A stretch of 64,000 nucleotides of DNA from the NCBI RefSeq assembly GCF_012103215.1, contig NZ_JAAVNE010000002.1:124001-188000 (forward strand), written 5' to 3'. The notes below the pieces were generated by a model. It did no database searches. It had not been told where the DNA came from and saw only the letters and a list, made by a program, of their open reading frames with translations. The number at the start of each line of letters is the position of its first letter. The stretch's first letter is position 1. The translations under genes and the position numbers were made by a program. This DNA is from Falsiroseomonas selenitidurans (lineage in GTDB: Bacteria > Pseudomonadota > Alphaproteobacteria > Acetobacterales > Acetobacteraceae). Positions 17,940 to 27,365 of this stretch are shown here, piece after piece.

Positions 17940-19487
17940 TCAGCTGAAGCTCAGATTGGTGGCGCGGAAGTCCATGTAGTAGAGCGGGTAGTGCATCCAG
18001 TTGATGGCGCGCCGCTTGGCGAAGTATTCGCGCACCGGGTACAGGATGAGGGCCGGGGCCTCGGCCTCGAATTCATCCAGCAGCGCCAGCCAGACCCGGC
18101 GGCGTTCGGCTGGCGCGGTGGCCAGGCGCAATTCCCGCACCAGGGCGTTGAAGCGCACCGGCTGCCAGAAGCCGTTCTTCTGCAGCGAGTAATCCTCCGC
18201 CAGATGCACCGCCAGGCCGCCGCCCAGCGGGTCCGGGAAGCGGAAGGCGATGGAGGTGGGGCGGATATCGGCGCCCGGCTGCGTCAGCAGGGAGAGGTTC
18301 TCCCGGGTTTCCAGCCGGGTCCTGACCCCCACCGTGGTCCACATCTGCTGCACGATCTGCACCGCCTGCAGCATCTGCAGGTAGTAGCCCGGCGCGATGC
18401 GGATGGTCAGTTCCTCGCCGCGATAGCCGGCCTCGGCCAGCAGCCGGCGGCTGCGGTCGGGGTCGAAGGTGAAGCCGCGGCGCTGCGCATCGTACAGGTC
18501 GCCGAAGGCCGGAATCTGCAGCGCCGGCATCGGCTTGAAGGCGGCGCCCCACAGGGCGCGGCCGAGCAGTTCGGTGTCGACGGCATGGTTCAGCGCGCGC
18601 CGCACCCGGGCATCGCGCAGCGCCGGCTGGCGCGTGTCGTAGTAGAGGATGTGGGCGAAATCGAGCGCCACATCGACGCCTTCCAGGGTCGGGTTGCCGG
18701 CCAGGCCCTCGATCTGCTCGGGCAGCAGGTTGGTCACCAGGTCGAAATCGCCGGCTTGCAGCCCGGCGAGGCGGGAGGAGGCTTCCGGCACCACGGTGAA
18801 CACCACCTGCTTCGCCGGCGGGCGGCCCTGCCAGTAGGCGTCGTGGCTGTCCAGCACCGCGCGCTGGTCGCGCTGGAAGCTGGCGACGCGATAGGGGCCG
18901 CTGCCCACCGGCTGGCGGCGCAGCCCGTCGCGGCCGCTCTCCGCATAGGCGCGGGCGGAGTGGATCCAGCCGCCATAGGCGGCGAGCCGCTGCGGCATCA
19001 CCGGGTCCGGCGTGCGGGTGCGGAACACCACCTTGTCCGCGCCCTCGGCCTCGACCCCCGCGAGGTGGCCGAAATTCACCCGGCCCTCGAAGGTCTGCAC
19101 CTGCGGGCCCCACATCCGCTCGGCGGAGAAGGTGGAGAGCACGTCGGCGGGGCCGAACATGGTGTCGTCATGCATCCGCACGTCGCGGCGCAGCGTCGCC
19201 ACCCAGGTCAGCGGGTCGCGCTGTTCCAGCGCGGTCGCCAGGAAGGGCGTCAGCCGCTGCCCGCCTTCCGCGGATTCGGCGCGGAAATCGCGGCGCCACA
19301 GCGTGTCGAACACGTTGTAGGAGACGCGCAGCCCGACATTGGAGATGCTCTCCAGCGGCTCCAGCGTCGGTGGCAGCGCCTGCACCGCGATGCGCAGCAC
19401 GGGACGGGCATCGGCCTGGGCGCGGACGGTGCGGGGCAAAGCGGGGGCGGCCAGGGCGCTGGCCAGCAGGGCGCGGCGGGTGGTCAT
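17940..19487 (-). CDS. ABC transporter substrate-binding protein, family 5, with Tat-like signal
   Basis: This 515-residue SBP_bac_5 protein has an export signal [20 protein letters not shown], whose Arg pair and weakly hydrophobic core suggest the Tat route. Body features include [14 protein letters not shown], the [11 protein letters not shown] segment and [11 protein letters not shown]. It binds peptides or similar solutes. No permease or ATPase is adjacent; the only partner is the phosphoesterase gene downstream. The unusual pair suggests import or sensing of a phosphorylated organic compound (inference). Confidence 0.87.
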   Translation of the reverse strand: MTTRRALLASALAAPALPRTVRAQADARPVLRIAVQALPPTLEPLESISNVGLRVSYNVFDTLWRRDFRAESAEGGQRLTPFLATALEQRDPLTWVATLRRDVRMHDDTMFGPADVLSTFSAERMWGPQVQTFEGRVNFGHLAGVEAEGADKVVFRTRTPDPVMPQRLAAYGGWIHSARAYAESGRDGLRRQPVGSGPYRVASFQRDQRAVLDSHDAYWQGRPPAKQVVFTVVPEASSRLAGLQAGDFDLVTNLLPEQIEGLAGNPTLEGVDVALDFAHILYYDTRQPALRDARVRRALNHAVDTELLGRALWGAAFKPMPALQIPAFGDLYDAQRRGFTFDPDRSRRLLAEAGYRGEELTIRIAPGYYLQMLQAVQIVQQMWTTVGVRTRLETRENLSLLTQPGADIRPTSIAFRFPDPLGGGLAVHLAEDYSLQKNGFWQPVRFNALVRELRLATAPAERRRVWLALLDEFEAEAPALILYPVREYFAKRRAINWMHYPLYYMDFRATNLSFS

Positions 19488-19604
19488 GGGGGGTCTCCCT
19501 CGGTCGCGCGCAACCTAGGCATGGCGGGAGACAGGGCGATGACAGGCCGGTGTGCGCTGTGTGACGGGCAGGCGCGGGTTTCGCCCGCGGCGGCCGCACT
19601 CTAT

Positions 19605-20444
19605 ATGCCGGGCGTGACCCTTCCCTTCCGCAAGATGCATGGCCTGGGCAACGACTTCGTCGTGCTGGACGGCCGTGCCACCCCGCTGCCGGTCACCCCG
19701 GCCCGCGCTGCCGCGATTGCCGACCGGCATTTCGGCATCGGCTGTGACCAGTTCATCGTGCTGGAGGCGCCCGGCGAGGGCGCGGATGTGTTCATGCGCA
19801 TCCGCAACCCGGATGGCTCGGAAGCCGGCGCCTGCGGCAATGCCACGCGCTGCATCGCCTCCCTGGTCGCGGCGGAGACGGGGCGGGACCGGGTGGTGGT
19901 GCGCACCATCGCCGGGGACCTGCCGGTGGAACGGCTGGAAGACGGGCTGTGGCGGGCGGATATGGGCCCGGCGCGGCTGGGCTGGCAGGATGTGCCGCTG
20001 GCGCGCGCGATGGACACGCTGCACCTGCCGCTGGCCCGCGGCGCGGTGGCGGACCCGGCGGCGTGCTCCATGGGCAACCCGCACGCCACCTTCTTCGTCC
20101 GCGACCTGGACCTGGTGCCAGTGGCGGAGATCGGCCCGGGGCTGGAGCATGACCCGCTCTTCCCGCAACGCGCCAATATCGGCTTCGCCGAGATCCTGGC
20201 GCCGGACCGCATGCGGCTGGTGATCTGGGAGCGCGGCGCCGGGCTGACCCTGGCCTGCGGTTCCGGCGCCTGCGCCGCCATCGTCAACGCGCATCGGCGC
20301 GGGCTGGTCGGCCGGCGCGCCACCGTCACCATGCCGGGCGGGGACCTGCTGATGGAATGGCGGGCGGATGGGCATGTGCTGATGACAGGCCCCGTCGCCA
20401 CCGCCTTCACCGGCACGCTGGACCTGGACGCGCTGGCGGGATGA
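19605..20444 (+). CDS. dapF: diaminopimelate epimerase
   Basis: This 279-residue enzyme converts LL- to meso-diaminopimelate for lysine and peptidoglycan. The two catalytic cysteines are in GACGNATRC and ACGSGACAA, and [13 protein letters not shown] is the family N-terminus. The ATG at 19605 and a GTG nine bases later are both possible starts; neither has a clear ribosome site. Its last codons overlap the mtaB ATG (ATGA), and ftsY follows, so dapF-mtaB-ftsY form one operon. Confidence 0.97.
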   Translation: MPGVTLPFRKMHGLGNDFVVLDGRATPLPVTPARAAAIADRHFGIGCDQFIVLEAPGEGADVFMRIRNPDGSEAGACGNATRCIASLVAAETGRDRVVVRTIAGDLPVERLEDGLWRADMGPARLGWQDVPLARAMDTLHLPLARGAVADPAACSMGNPHATFFVRDLDLVPVAEIGPGLEHDPLFPQRANIGFAEILAPDRMRLVIWERGAGLTLACGSGACAAIVNAHRRGLVGRRATVTMPGGDLLMEWRADGHVLMTGPVATAFTGTLDLDALAG

Positions 20445-21637
20445 GCGTGCGGTCCCTGCATTTCGGCTGCCGGCTAAATGCCGAGGAATCCGGCCGGATG
20501 CAGGCCCTGGCGGAGGCCGGCGGCGCCGGCCCGATGCTGGTGGTGAACACCTGCGCCGTGACGGCGGAGGCCGAGGCCCAGGCGCGCCAGGCGATCCGCC
20601 GCGCGGCGCGGTCGGAACCGGGGCTGCCCATCCATGTCACCGGCTGCGCCGCCACCATCGCGCCGGCGGCCTGGGCCGCGCTGCCCGGCGTGGTGCGGGT
20701 GGTGCCGAACAACGACAAGCTGCGCCCCGAAAGCTGGTCCGCCGCCGCCCCGCCGGCGCCGCGCCCGGTGGCCGGGCAGACCCGTGCGCTGCTGCCGATC
20801 CAGACCGGCTGCGACCATCACTGCACCTTCTGCATCATCCCGCAGGGCCGCGGCGCTTCCCGCTCCGTCCCGCTGGGGGAGGCGGCGGCGCGGCTGCGCG
20901 CCCTGGTGGAATCGGGCGTGCAGGAAGTGGTGCTGACCGGCGTCGACATCGCCAGCTACGGCACGGATCTGCCCGGCACGCCGCGGCTGGGCCAGGCGGT
21001 GCGGCGGCTGCTGGCGCTGGTGCCCGAATTGCCGCGGCTGCGCCTGTCCTCGCTGGACCCGGCCGGGATTGATGACGACCTCTGGCGGCTCCTGGCGGAG
21101 GAGCCGCGGCTGATGCCGCATCTGCACCTGTCCGTGCAGCATGGCGCGACGCTGATCCTGAAGCGCATGAAGCGCCGGCATGGCCGGGCGGAGGTGGTGG
21201 CCCTGGCCCGCCGCGCCCGCGCCCTGCGGCCGGAGATCGCCTTCGGCGCCGACCTCATCGCCGGCTTCCCGACCGAGTCGGAGGCGCATTTCATGGAAAT
21301 GCTGGCCCTGGTGGAGGAAGCCGGGCTCAGCTTCCTGCATGTGTTTCCCTTCTCCGCCCGGCCTTCCACCCCGGCGGCGCGGATGCCGCAACTGCCGGTG
21401 CCGCTGCGGCGCGAACGCGCGGCGCGGCTGCGCGCGGCGGGCCAGGCGGCGGCGCAGCGCCTGTTCGCCAGCCGGCTGGGCCGGGTGGAGCGCGTGCTGC
21501 TGGAACGCGGCGGGCGCGGCCATACCGAGCAATTCGCCCCGGTGCGCCTGGCCGGCGGCACGCCGCCGGCCGGAAGCCTGTTGTCGCTGCGGGTGCTGGG
21601 CGCCGATGACAGCGGCCTGATCGTGGAGGCGGCGTAG
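20441..21637 (+). CDS. mtaB: tRNA t6A37 methylthiotransferase
   Basis: This 398-residue radical-SAM methylthiotransferase converts t6A37 to ms2t6A in tRNA. Three N-terminal cysteines (FGCRLN, NTCAVT, TGCAAT) bind the auxiliary [4Fe-4S] cluster. CDHHCTFC binds the radical-SAM cluster, followed by the GVDIASYG segment. The C-terminal region from about residue 340 fits a TRAM tRNA-binding domain. It belongs to the MtaB rather than the MiaB or RimO branch by its short N-terminus and [10 protein letters not shown] segment. It overlaps dapF by four bases. Confidence 0.93.
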   Translation: MSVRSLHFGCRLNAEESGRMQALAEAGGAGPMLVVNTCAVTAEAEAQARQAIRRAARSEPGLPIHVTGCAATIAPAAWAALPGVVRVVPNNDKLRPESWSAAAPPAPRPVAGQTRALLPIQTGCDHHCTFCIIPQGRGASRSVPLGEAAARLRALVESGVQEVVLTGVDIASYGTDLPGTPRLGQAVRRLLALVPELPRLRLSSLDPAGIDDDLWRLLAEEPRLMPHLHLSVQHGATLILKRMKRRHGRAEVVALARRARALRPEIAFGADLIAGFPTESEAHFMEMLALVEEAGLSFLHVFPFSARPSTPAARMPQLPVPLRRERAARLRAAGQAAAQRLFASRLGRVERVLLERGGRGHTEQFAPVRLAGGTPPAGSLLSLRVLGADDSGLIVEAA

Positions 21638-21642
21638 CAAGC

Positions 21643-22908
21643 ATGGCGCTCAAGGGTTTCTGGGATCGGCTGCGCGGCAAGGACCCGGCACCGGAGCCGC
21701 AGCCGGCCACGCCACCCGCCGCGCCGCCGGTCACGCCCCCCCCGGCGCAGCCGGCGACGCCGACCGTGCCGGGACTCGAATCGCCGCCGGCCCCGCCCTC
21801 GCCGCCCATCGCCCCGCTGCCGCCGGCGCCGGGCCTGGTGGCGCCCTTCACCACGCCGGCCGAGCCCGCCCCCGCCGCGCCGGAGCCCCACCCGCCAGCG
21901 CCGCCCCGCCTGCCCCCCGCCGATCCCGCCGGCGCGCTGCAGGAGGCGCTGGCCAGCAGCGAGCCGGAGCCCGCTTCCGGCGGCGGCTGGTTCGGCCGGC
22001 TGCGCAGCGGCCTAGCGCGTTCCACCGCCCGGCTGACCGATGCGCTGACCACCGTCTTCCGCAAGCGCCGCCTGGACGATGCGGCGCTGGAGGAGCTGGA
22101 GGACACGCTGATCACCGCCGATCTCGGCGTGCAGGCCGCGCGCCGCATCGTCGAGGGCTTCCGCCGCACCCGCTTCGGCAAGGAGGTCTCGGATGAGGAG
22201 GTGAAGGCGGCCCTCGCCGAGGCGATCGCCGAGATCCTGGCCCCCGTGGCGAAGCCGCTGGACATCCGGCGGGAGCATGCGCCGCATGTCGTGCTGGTGG
22301 TCGGCGTGAACGGCACCGGCAAGACCACCACCATCGCCAAGCTCGGCCAGCAATACCGCGACCAGGGCCTCAGCGTGATGTTCGCCGCCGGCGACACCTT
22401 CCGCGCCGCGGCGGTGGAGCAGTTGCAGATCTGGGGCGACCGCACCGGCTGCACCGTGGTGGCGCCGGCGAAGATGGGCGCCGATGCTGCCGGCCTGGCG
22501 CATGACGCGCTGGCCCGCGCCCGCGCGGAAGGCACCGACCTGCTGCTGATCGACACCGCCGGACGGCTGCACAACAAATCGGCGCTGATGGAGGAGCTGG
22601 CCAAGATCATCCGGGTGATCCGCAAGCTGGACCCCGCCGCGCCGCATTCCGTGCTGCTGACGCTGGACGCCACCACCGGCCAGAACGCCCTGCAGCAGGT
22701 GAAGACATTCAAGGAGATGGTCTCGGTTTCCGGCCTCGCGGTGACGAAACTGGATGGCAGCGCCAAGGGCGGCGTGGTGGTGGCGCTGGCGCAGGAGATC
22801 GGCCTGCCGGTGCATTTCGTGGGCGTCGGCGAGAAGGCGGCCGACCTGCGCCCCTTCACGGCGCGTGATTTCGCCCGCGGCCTCGTCGGGCTGGGGCCGC
22901 CGGCCTGA
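21643..22908 (+). CDS. ftsY: signal recognition particle receptor FtsY
   Basis: This 421-residue SRP receptor GTPase docks ribosome-SRP complexes at the inner membrane. Residues 10-105 are a Pro/Ala-rich A domain (runs such as TPPAAPPVTPPPAQ), probably disordered and membrane-facing. The NG domain follows: GVNGTGKTTT (G1, near residue 222), GDTFRAAAVEQL, DTAGRLHN (G3) and TKLDGSAKGG (G4). It starts five bases after mtaB and closes the operon. Confidence 0.98.
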   Translation: MALKGFWDRLRGKDPAPEPQPATPPAAPPVTPPPAQPATPTVPGLESPPAPPSPPIAPLPPAPGLVAPFTTPAEPAPAAPEPHPPAPPRLPPADPAGALQEALASSEPEPASGGGWFGRLRSGLARSTARLTDALTTVFRKRRLDDAALEELEDTLITADLGVQAARRIVEGFRRTRFGKEVSDEEVKAALAEAIAEILAPVAKPLDIRREHAPHVVLVVGVNGTGKTTTIAKLGQQYRDQGLSVMFAAGDTFRAAAVEQLQIWGDRTGCTVVAPAKMGADAAGLAHDALARARAEGTDLLLIDTAGRLHNKSALMEELAKIIRVIRKLDPAAPHSVLLTLDATTGQNALQQVKTFKEMVSVSGLAVTKLDGSAKGGVVVALAQEIGLPVHFVGVGEKAADLRPFTARDFARGLVGLGPPA

Positions 22909-23076
22909 GACGCCCGCCGGGCACCGTGCACTCCCCTTGCAAGATCGCCAACCGCGATGCGGGATCGCCTTCCGGCTCAACCGAATGTTAATAAAAATCA
23001 TCGCGCGCGCGCCATGATTGCACGTAGATTTACCCGAGGGTTGATGAACCGCCTGAGGCGTGTGCTGCTTGTGGAG

Positions 23077-23868
23077 ATGAAACTACCGATGCGCCGCATC
23101 CTTCTTCTGCTTGCCTGCCTTGTCGGGGTGCCGGGCCTCGCAGCGGCCCAGACGGGCAACCCGCTGCACGACCAGCTTTCCGGCATGAACGAGTCGACAC
23201 GGCGGGCGGAGGTCTTCCGCGCCATCACCGGCGGCGGCGCCTCCTGCCAGGCGATCATCGCCACCTATTTCGCCGGCTTCGACCAGGGCCGCACGGCCTA
23301 CTGGGACATGCGCTGCCGGGAGGGCTCCATGTACCGCATCGCGCTGCCGGCGCAGCGTTTCGCGCGACTGGGGCTGAGCGTCTGCGGCGCGCTGGGCGGG
23401 GGCATCGCTGCCGGGCCGTGCTTCCAACCGGTGGGCACCGCCGCGCCCAGCATGGCCACCTCCGGCACGGGCGTGCAGCTGGCCGTGGCGCAGGAGCCGG
23501 CGCTGCCGGCCAACAGCCGCTTCGGCGCGGTCTATGCGACCGATGCGCCGATGGCGGCCTTCGGCTTCGGTAACGGTGCCGCCGACCGGCTGGCGGTGAA
23601 CACCACGGCCGTGCGGTCCTGCCAGAGCATGGCCGGGCGGGTGCCTTGCAAGTTCCTGGGCGAGATCGTCAACCGCTGCGGCGCGCTGGTGCAGGCGGTC
23701 TCCCGCCACCCCAACGCGGTGGTGATGACCAGCGACCTCAGCACCATGGTGCTGAACCGCAATTTCCCCGGCGTCGGCGCCACGGTCCAGGAAGCGGAGG
23801 CCCAGGCGATGCAGGCCTGCCGCTCCTCGCCCGGCGCGACCTGCCGCATCGCGGCTTCCGGCTGCTAG
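23077..23868 (+). CDS. secreted DUF4189 domain protein
   Basis: This is a 263-residue exported protein with a signal peptide (RRILLLLACLVGVPGLAAAQ). The C-terminal 90 residues, from AVNTTAVRSCQSM to CRIAASGC, match the DUF4189 pattern of repeated small modules with regularly spaced cysteines. The N-terminal half is Cys-containing and unassigned. The ATG at 23077 is the best signal-peptide start; ATG codons at 23044 and 23089 are alternatives. Fourteen bases separate it from the first of two AapJ-like genes, so all three may be one transcript. Function unknown. Confidence 0.72.
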   Translation: MKLPMRRILLLLACLVGVPGLAAAQTGNPLHDQLSGMNESTRRAEVFRAITGGGASCQAIIATYFAGFDQGRTAYWDMRCREGSMYRIALPAQRFARLGLSVCGALGGGIAAGPCFQPVGTAAPSMATSGTGVQLAVAQEPALPANSRFGAVYATDAPMAAFGFGNGAADRLAVNTTAVRSCQSMAGRVPCKFLGEIVNRCGALVQAVSRHPNAVVMTSDLSTMVLNRNFPGVGATVQEAEAQAMQACRSSPGATCRIAASGC

Positions 23869-23881
23869 GGCGAGACCGAAC

Positions 23882-24919
23882 ATGAGCATGCGAAACATCC
23901 TGGCGGCGGCGGCGCTGGCCTGCGGCCTCGGCGGCCAACCGGCCGCGGCGCAGCCCGCCAGCACCCTGGCCGCGATCCAGGGGCGCGGCACGCTGGTCTG
24001 CGGCGTGCATGGCGCGCTGCCCGGCTTCTCCGCCCCCGATGCGCAGGGTGCGATGCGCGGCTTCGACGCCGATTTCTGCCGCGCCGTGGCCGCGGCGGTG
24101 CTGGGCGACCCGGGCAAGCTGCGCTTCGTGCCGATCGCCACGCCGGATGCCGGCTTCGCCGCGCTGGGCGACCGCAGCATCGACCTGCTCGCCCGCAACA
24201 CCACCTTCACCTATTCGCGGGAGGCCGGGCGCCCGGTGGCCTTCGCCGGCATCACCTTCTTCGACGGGCAGGGCCTGCTGGTGCGGCGCGACTCCGGCAT
24301 CGTCGGGCCGCGCAGCCTGGATGGGCGCCGCGTCTGCATCACCGGCCTCGCCGGCACCACGGGGCGCGAGGTGGTGGAGAGCGAGGCGGCGCGGCTCGGC
24401 ATCCGCGTCAGCATCGTGGAGGCCGGCGGCGGCACCGCGCTGCTGCAGGCGCTGGCCGCCGGGCGCTGCGACGCGGCCTCCACCGATGCCTCCCAGCTTG
24501 CGGTGCGCCGCGTGACGGAATTGCCCAACCCGCAGGATTACGTGGTGCTGCGCGACCTGCTGAGCCGCGAGCCGCTGGGCCTGCTGGTGCGGGAGGATGA
24601 GGAAGCGCTGCGCCAGGTGGTGTTCTGGGTGGTGCAGGCGATGCTGGAGGCCGACGAGTTCGGCGTGACCAGCGCCAACATGGTCACCCTGCTGCAATCC
24701 AACGACCCGGCGCTGCGGCGCCTGATCGGCGTGGAGGAGGGGCTGGGGCGCGGCATCGGCCTGGATGCCGACTGGTCGCAGCGGGTTCTGGCGCAGGTCG
24801 GCTCCTATGCCGAGGTGTTCGACCGCCATCTCGGCGCCGGCAGCCCCTTCGGGCTGGACCGCGGGCCGAACGACAACTGGCAGCGCGGGGGGCTGATGTT
24901 CCCCCTGCCACTGCGCTGA
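23882..24919 (+). CDS. amino-acid ABC transporter substrate-binding protein (AapJ-like), first of tandem pair
   Basis: This 345-residue SBP_bac_3 protein has a signal peptide ending QPAAAQ. RGTLVCGVHG, FDADFCRAVAAA, the RNTTFTYSRE segment and the end LDRGPNDNWQRGGLMF resemble AapJ, the general L-amino-acid binding protein. It is a clear paralogue of the next gene but diverged. Neither aapQ, aapM nor aapP follows, so the ligand-bound form must use a permease encoded elsewhere or act as a sensor. Confidence 0.87.
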   Translation: MSMRNILAAAALACGLGGQPAAAQPASTLAAIQGRGTLVCGVHGALPGFSAPDAQGAMRGFDADFCRAVAAAVLGDPGKLRFVPIATPDAGFAALGDRSIDLLARNTTFTYSREAGRPVAFAGITFFDGQGLLVRRDSGIVGPRSLDGRRVCITGLAGTTGREVVESEAARLGIRVSIVEAGGGTALLQALAAGRCDAASTDASQLAVRRVTELPNPQDYVVLRDLLSREPLGLLVREDEEALRQVVFWVVQAMLEADEFGVTSANMVTLLQSNDPALRRLIGVEEGLGRGIGLDADWSQRVLAQVGSYAEVFDRHLGAGSPFGLDRGPNDNWQRGGLMFPLPLR

Positions 24920-24929
24920 GGACCCCGCC

Positions 24930-25949
24930 ATGCGCTCCCTTTTCCTGATCGGCCTGGCCGCGCTGCTCGGCGCCGCCCCGGCGCTGGCACAGCCAGGTTC
25001 CACCCTGGCCCAGGTGCGGGCCCGCGGCTCGCTGGTCTGTGGCGCCGATATCGGCCTGCTCGGCTTCTCCCAGCGCGATGCGCAGGGTGTCGTCCGGGGG
25101 CTGGATGCGGATACCTGCCGGGCCGTTGCGGCCGCGGTCCTGGGCGATGCCGACAAGGTGACCTTTACCGGGGGCAGCAGGCAGCAACAGCTTATGGCGC
25201 TGCGGGAGGGCCGCATCGAACTGGCTGCGAGCAACCTGACGCAGACCATGGCGCGCGACGTTGATCTCGGCCTTTCGCCGACGGCGGTGAACTACTACGA
25301 CGGCCAGGGCTTCCTGGTGCCGGCCAGCCCGCCCGTGGCGAATCTGGCGGGCCTGGATGGCAAGCGGATCTGCATCACCAGCGGCACGACGACCGAGATG
25401 GGCCTGGCCGATGCGGCAAGGCGCCTCTCGATCCAGGTCACCCCGGTGGTGGTGGGGGATGCGGCCAGCCTGGCTGCCGCCTACCGGGAGGGGCGGTGCG
25501 ATGCCATGACCTCCGATATCTCGGAACTGCTGGTCCTGCGCCAGACCGGCACCACCGATCCGGCCGCGCATGTCCTGCTGCCGGACATCATCAGCCGCGA
25601 GCCGCTGGGCCCCCTGGTGCGCGACGGCGATTCGCAGTGGCGCAGCATCGTCTTCTGGGTGGTGAACCTGCTGCTGGAGGCGGAGGCGCGGGAGATCACG
25701 GCCGCCAATGCCGAGGCGCGCAAGAACGACCCTTCCGCCATCGTGCGACGCATGATGGGCGGCATGCCCGGCTTCGGCACCCCGCTCGGCCTGGCCGATG
25801 ACTGGGGCTTCCAGGTGATCTCGCAGGTCGGCAATTACGGCGAGATCTACGAGCGCAACCTGGGCGAGGGCTCCAGCCTCAAGATCGACCGCGGCCTGAA
25901 CGCGCTGTGGAATCGCGGCGGGCTGATGTACCCGATCCCGATGCGCTGA
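24930..25949 (+). CDS. amino-acid ABC transporter substrate-binding protein (AapJ-like), second of tandem pair
   Basis: This 339-residue protein starts 11 bases after its paralogue, with signal peptide MRSLFLIGLAALLGAAPALAQ. It shares RGSLVCGADIGLLGFS, LDADTCRAVAAAVLGD and the C-terminal LKIDRGLNALWNRGGLMYP, the last closely matching AapJ. The ASNLTQTMARD segment replaces the partner's RNTTFTYSRE, so the binding pockets probably differ. The pair appears to be a local duplication. Confidence 0.87.
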   Translation: MRSLFLIGLAALLGAAPALAQPGSTLAQVRARGSLVCGADIGLLGFSQRDAQGVVRGLDADTCRAVAAAVLGDADKVTFTGGSRQQQLMALREGRIELAASNLTQTMARDVDLGLSPTAVNYYDGQGFLVPASPPVANLAGLDGKRICITSGTTTEMGLADAARRLSIQVTPVVVGDAASLAAAYREGRCDAMTSDISELLVLRQTGTTDPAAHVLLPDIISREPLGPLVRDGDSQWRSIVFWVVNLLLEAEAREITAANAEARKNDPSAIVRRMMGGMPGFGTPLGLADDWGFQVISQVGNYGEIYERNLGEGSSLKIDRGLNALWNRGGLMYPIPMR

Positions 25950-25966
25950 GGGGCAACCCGCTGGGG

Positions 25967-26332
25967 CTACTCCAGCGGGATCCGCAATCTGGCGCCCGGC
26001 GCCAGATCCCTGAACAACTCCTCCTGGCGGTCGGACAGATGTTCGCGCCCGAAGGTGAAGCCGCGGGCGCGGTCGCGGTCATTCAGGATGGTCGGCTCCA
26101 ATTGCGGGCCGACCGGCCGGGCGAAGCGGTCCGGCGGTGCCTCGATGCTGCGGTTGGGCATCGGCGCCGGTTCTGCGAGCCGCGGCGGGGGCATCAGCAT
26201 CAGCATGCCGGGCAAGGGCGGCGCCTGGGGCGGCGGCAGGGGCAGGGGCTCCGCCCGGCTGGCCAGTGCGGGCGGTGCCAGCGCGGGGGCAGCGATCGCC
26301 AGGGCGATGGCCAGGATTGCGCCGCGCCTCAT
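25967..26332 (-). CDS. small secreted proline-rich protein, unknown
   Basis: This is 121 residues with a signal peptide (MRRGAILAIALAIAAPALAPPALA), a Pro-rich linker (residues 30-68, including PLPPPQAPPLPG) and a charged C-terminus with DRDRARGFTFGREHLSDRQE. The start overlaps the Nudix gene stop by four bases (ATGA), which supports its being translated. I do not recognise a family. It could be a periplasmic or outer-membrane-linked accessory protein. Confidence 0.6.
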   Translation of the reverse strand: MRRGAILAIALAIAAPALAPPALASRAEPLPLPPPQAPPLPGMLMLMPPPRLAEPAPMPNRSIEAPPDRFARPVGPQLEPTILNDRDRARGFTFGREHLSDRQEELFRDLAPGARLRIPLE

Positions 26333-26892
26333 GCGCCCGCCAGGGGCTGGACCCCGCGCCGGTCCGCGGGCGGGTTGCCCTGCGGAGCGCCGAGCGGCCC
26401 GTCGCCCACGGCGCGCCAGGCTTCGAGAACCCAGTGGACGGAGGGGAAGGCCAGCTCCGCCCAGGGGATCTCCTCCCAGCCGAACAGCCGCACCTCCAGG
26501 CTTTCCGGCCCTGCCGCGAAGGCAGGTTCGGCCTCGGGGTGGAGGAGGCGGGCGCGGAACATCACCTGCACCTGGCCGATGCGCGCGATGGAATAGACCG
26601 CCAGGATACCATCCAGGGCCAGCGCGGCGCAGGCTTCCTCCCGCGCTTCGCGCAGCGCGCCTTCCTGCACCGTCTCGCCCAGCTCCATGTAGCCGGCGGG
26701 GATGGTCCAGAAGCCGCGCCGCGGCTCGATGGCGCGGCGGCAGAGCAGCACGCGGCCCTGCTCGACGACGACGGAGCCGACGACGATCTTCGGGTTCTCG
26801 TAGGCGACGAAGCCGCACTCGTCGCAGGTCAGCCGCTCTCGGTCTTCCCCTGCGGGAATGCGGCGCGTGAAGCGGGCCATCTCGGTGGACAT
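26329..26892 (-). CDS. Nudix hydrolase with zinc ribbon
   Basis: This is 187 residues. LTCDECGFVAYENP is a short N-terminal zinc-ribbon-like segment, and the Nudix box spans GYMELGETVQEGALREAREE. The arrangement resembles NUDT14/NudC-like and ADP-ribose or NADH pyrophosphatases that remove damaged nucleotides. TIPAGYMELGE is typical of the COG1051 group. No catalytic residue of the box is missing. It is followed in overlap by the Pro-rich gene. Confidence 0.88.
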   Translation of the reverse strand: MSTEMARFTRRIPAGEDRERLTCDECGFVAYENPKIVVGSVVVEQGRVLLCRRAIEPRRGFWTIPAGYMELGETVQEGALREAREEACAALALDGILAVYSIARIGQVQVMFRARLLHPEAEPAFAAGPESLEVRLFGWEEIPWAELAFPSVHWVLEAWRAVGDGPLGAPQGNPPADRRGVQPLAGA

Positions 26893-27011
26893 TTGCGCAG
26901 GGTGGGGCCGCGCGGGCCGAACCGCAAGGGACCCGGGATCACGCCGCGGCTATCCATCCGCCCGCGTGACGTTCCGCCGGGCCGGGTACGGCCCGGGACG
27001 ATAGCGAGGAA

Positions 27012-27206
27012 TCAGACCCGCAGGTCGAGCAGCGACCCGCGCGGGACATTGCCGCTGGGCGGCGGCGGCAGTGAGTCCAGCTGGCGCTGCGGCGTCTGCA
27101 GGGCCTGCAGAGGCTGCGGGCCCGCGGCGGCGGCACGTGCCTGTGCCGGGGCCTGCGTGCGGGACACTTCCGCCGTGAAGGCGGCCAGGGAATTCATCGA
27201 GATCAT
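27012..27206 (-). CDS. small hypothetical protein
   Basis: This is a short frame of 64 residues from the ATG at 27206, with others at 27218 and 27293. It begins MISMNSLAAFTAEVSRTQAP, has a Gln/Pro-rich middle and ends NVPRGSLLDLRV. No signal peptide or known domain is seen. The A+T-richer sequence just upstream (27207-27365) could hold a promoter. It may be a real small gene, but the evidence is only codon-like composition. Confidence 0.35.
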   Translation of the reverse strand: MISMNSLAAFTAEVSRTQAPAQARAAAAGPQPLQALQTPQRQLDSLPPPPSGNVPRGSLLDLRV

Positions 27207-27365
27207 GCGCACCACCATGAGACGCAGATCTGAACGATCCGTGAATCGGTAGGCGGAATTCCGGGACGTGTGACGGATCGGGCGCATGCCCAATCCTGCC
27301 GGATTTCGCGGTTAACCTTCTAGCAACCACTGGTGGCAAACCGGGAGGTATTGCTGAATTCTGAA

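Noticed and set aside
21700-21960. Proline-rich stretch suspected to be a separate secreted or antifreeze-like gene
   Set aside because: It is the disordered A domain of FtsY, in frame with the GTPase.
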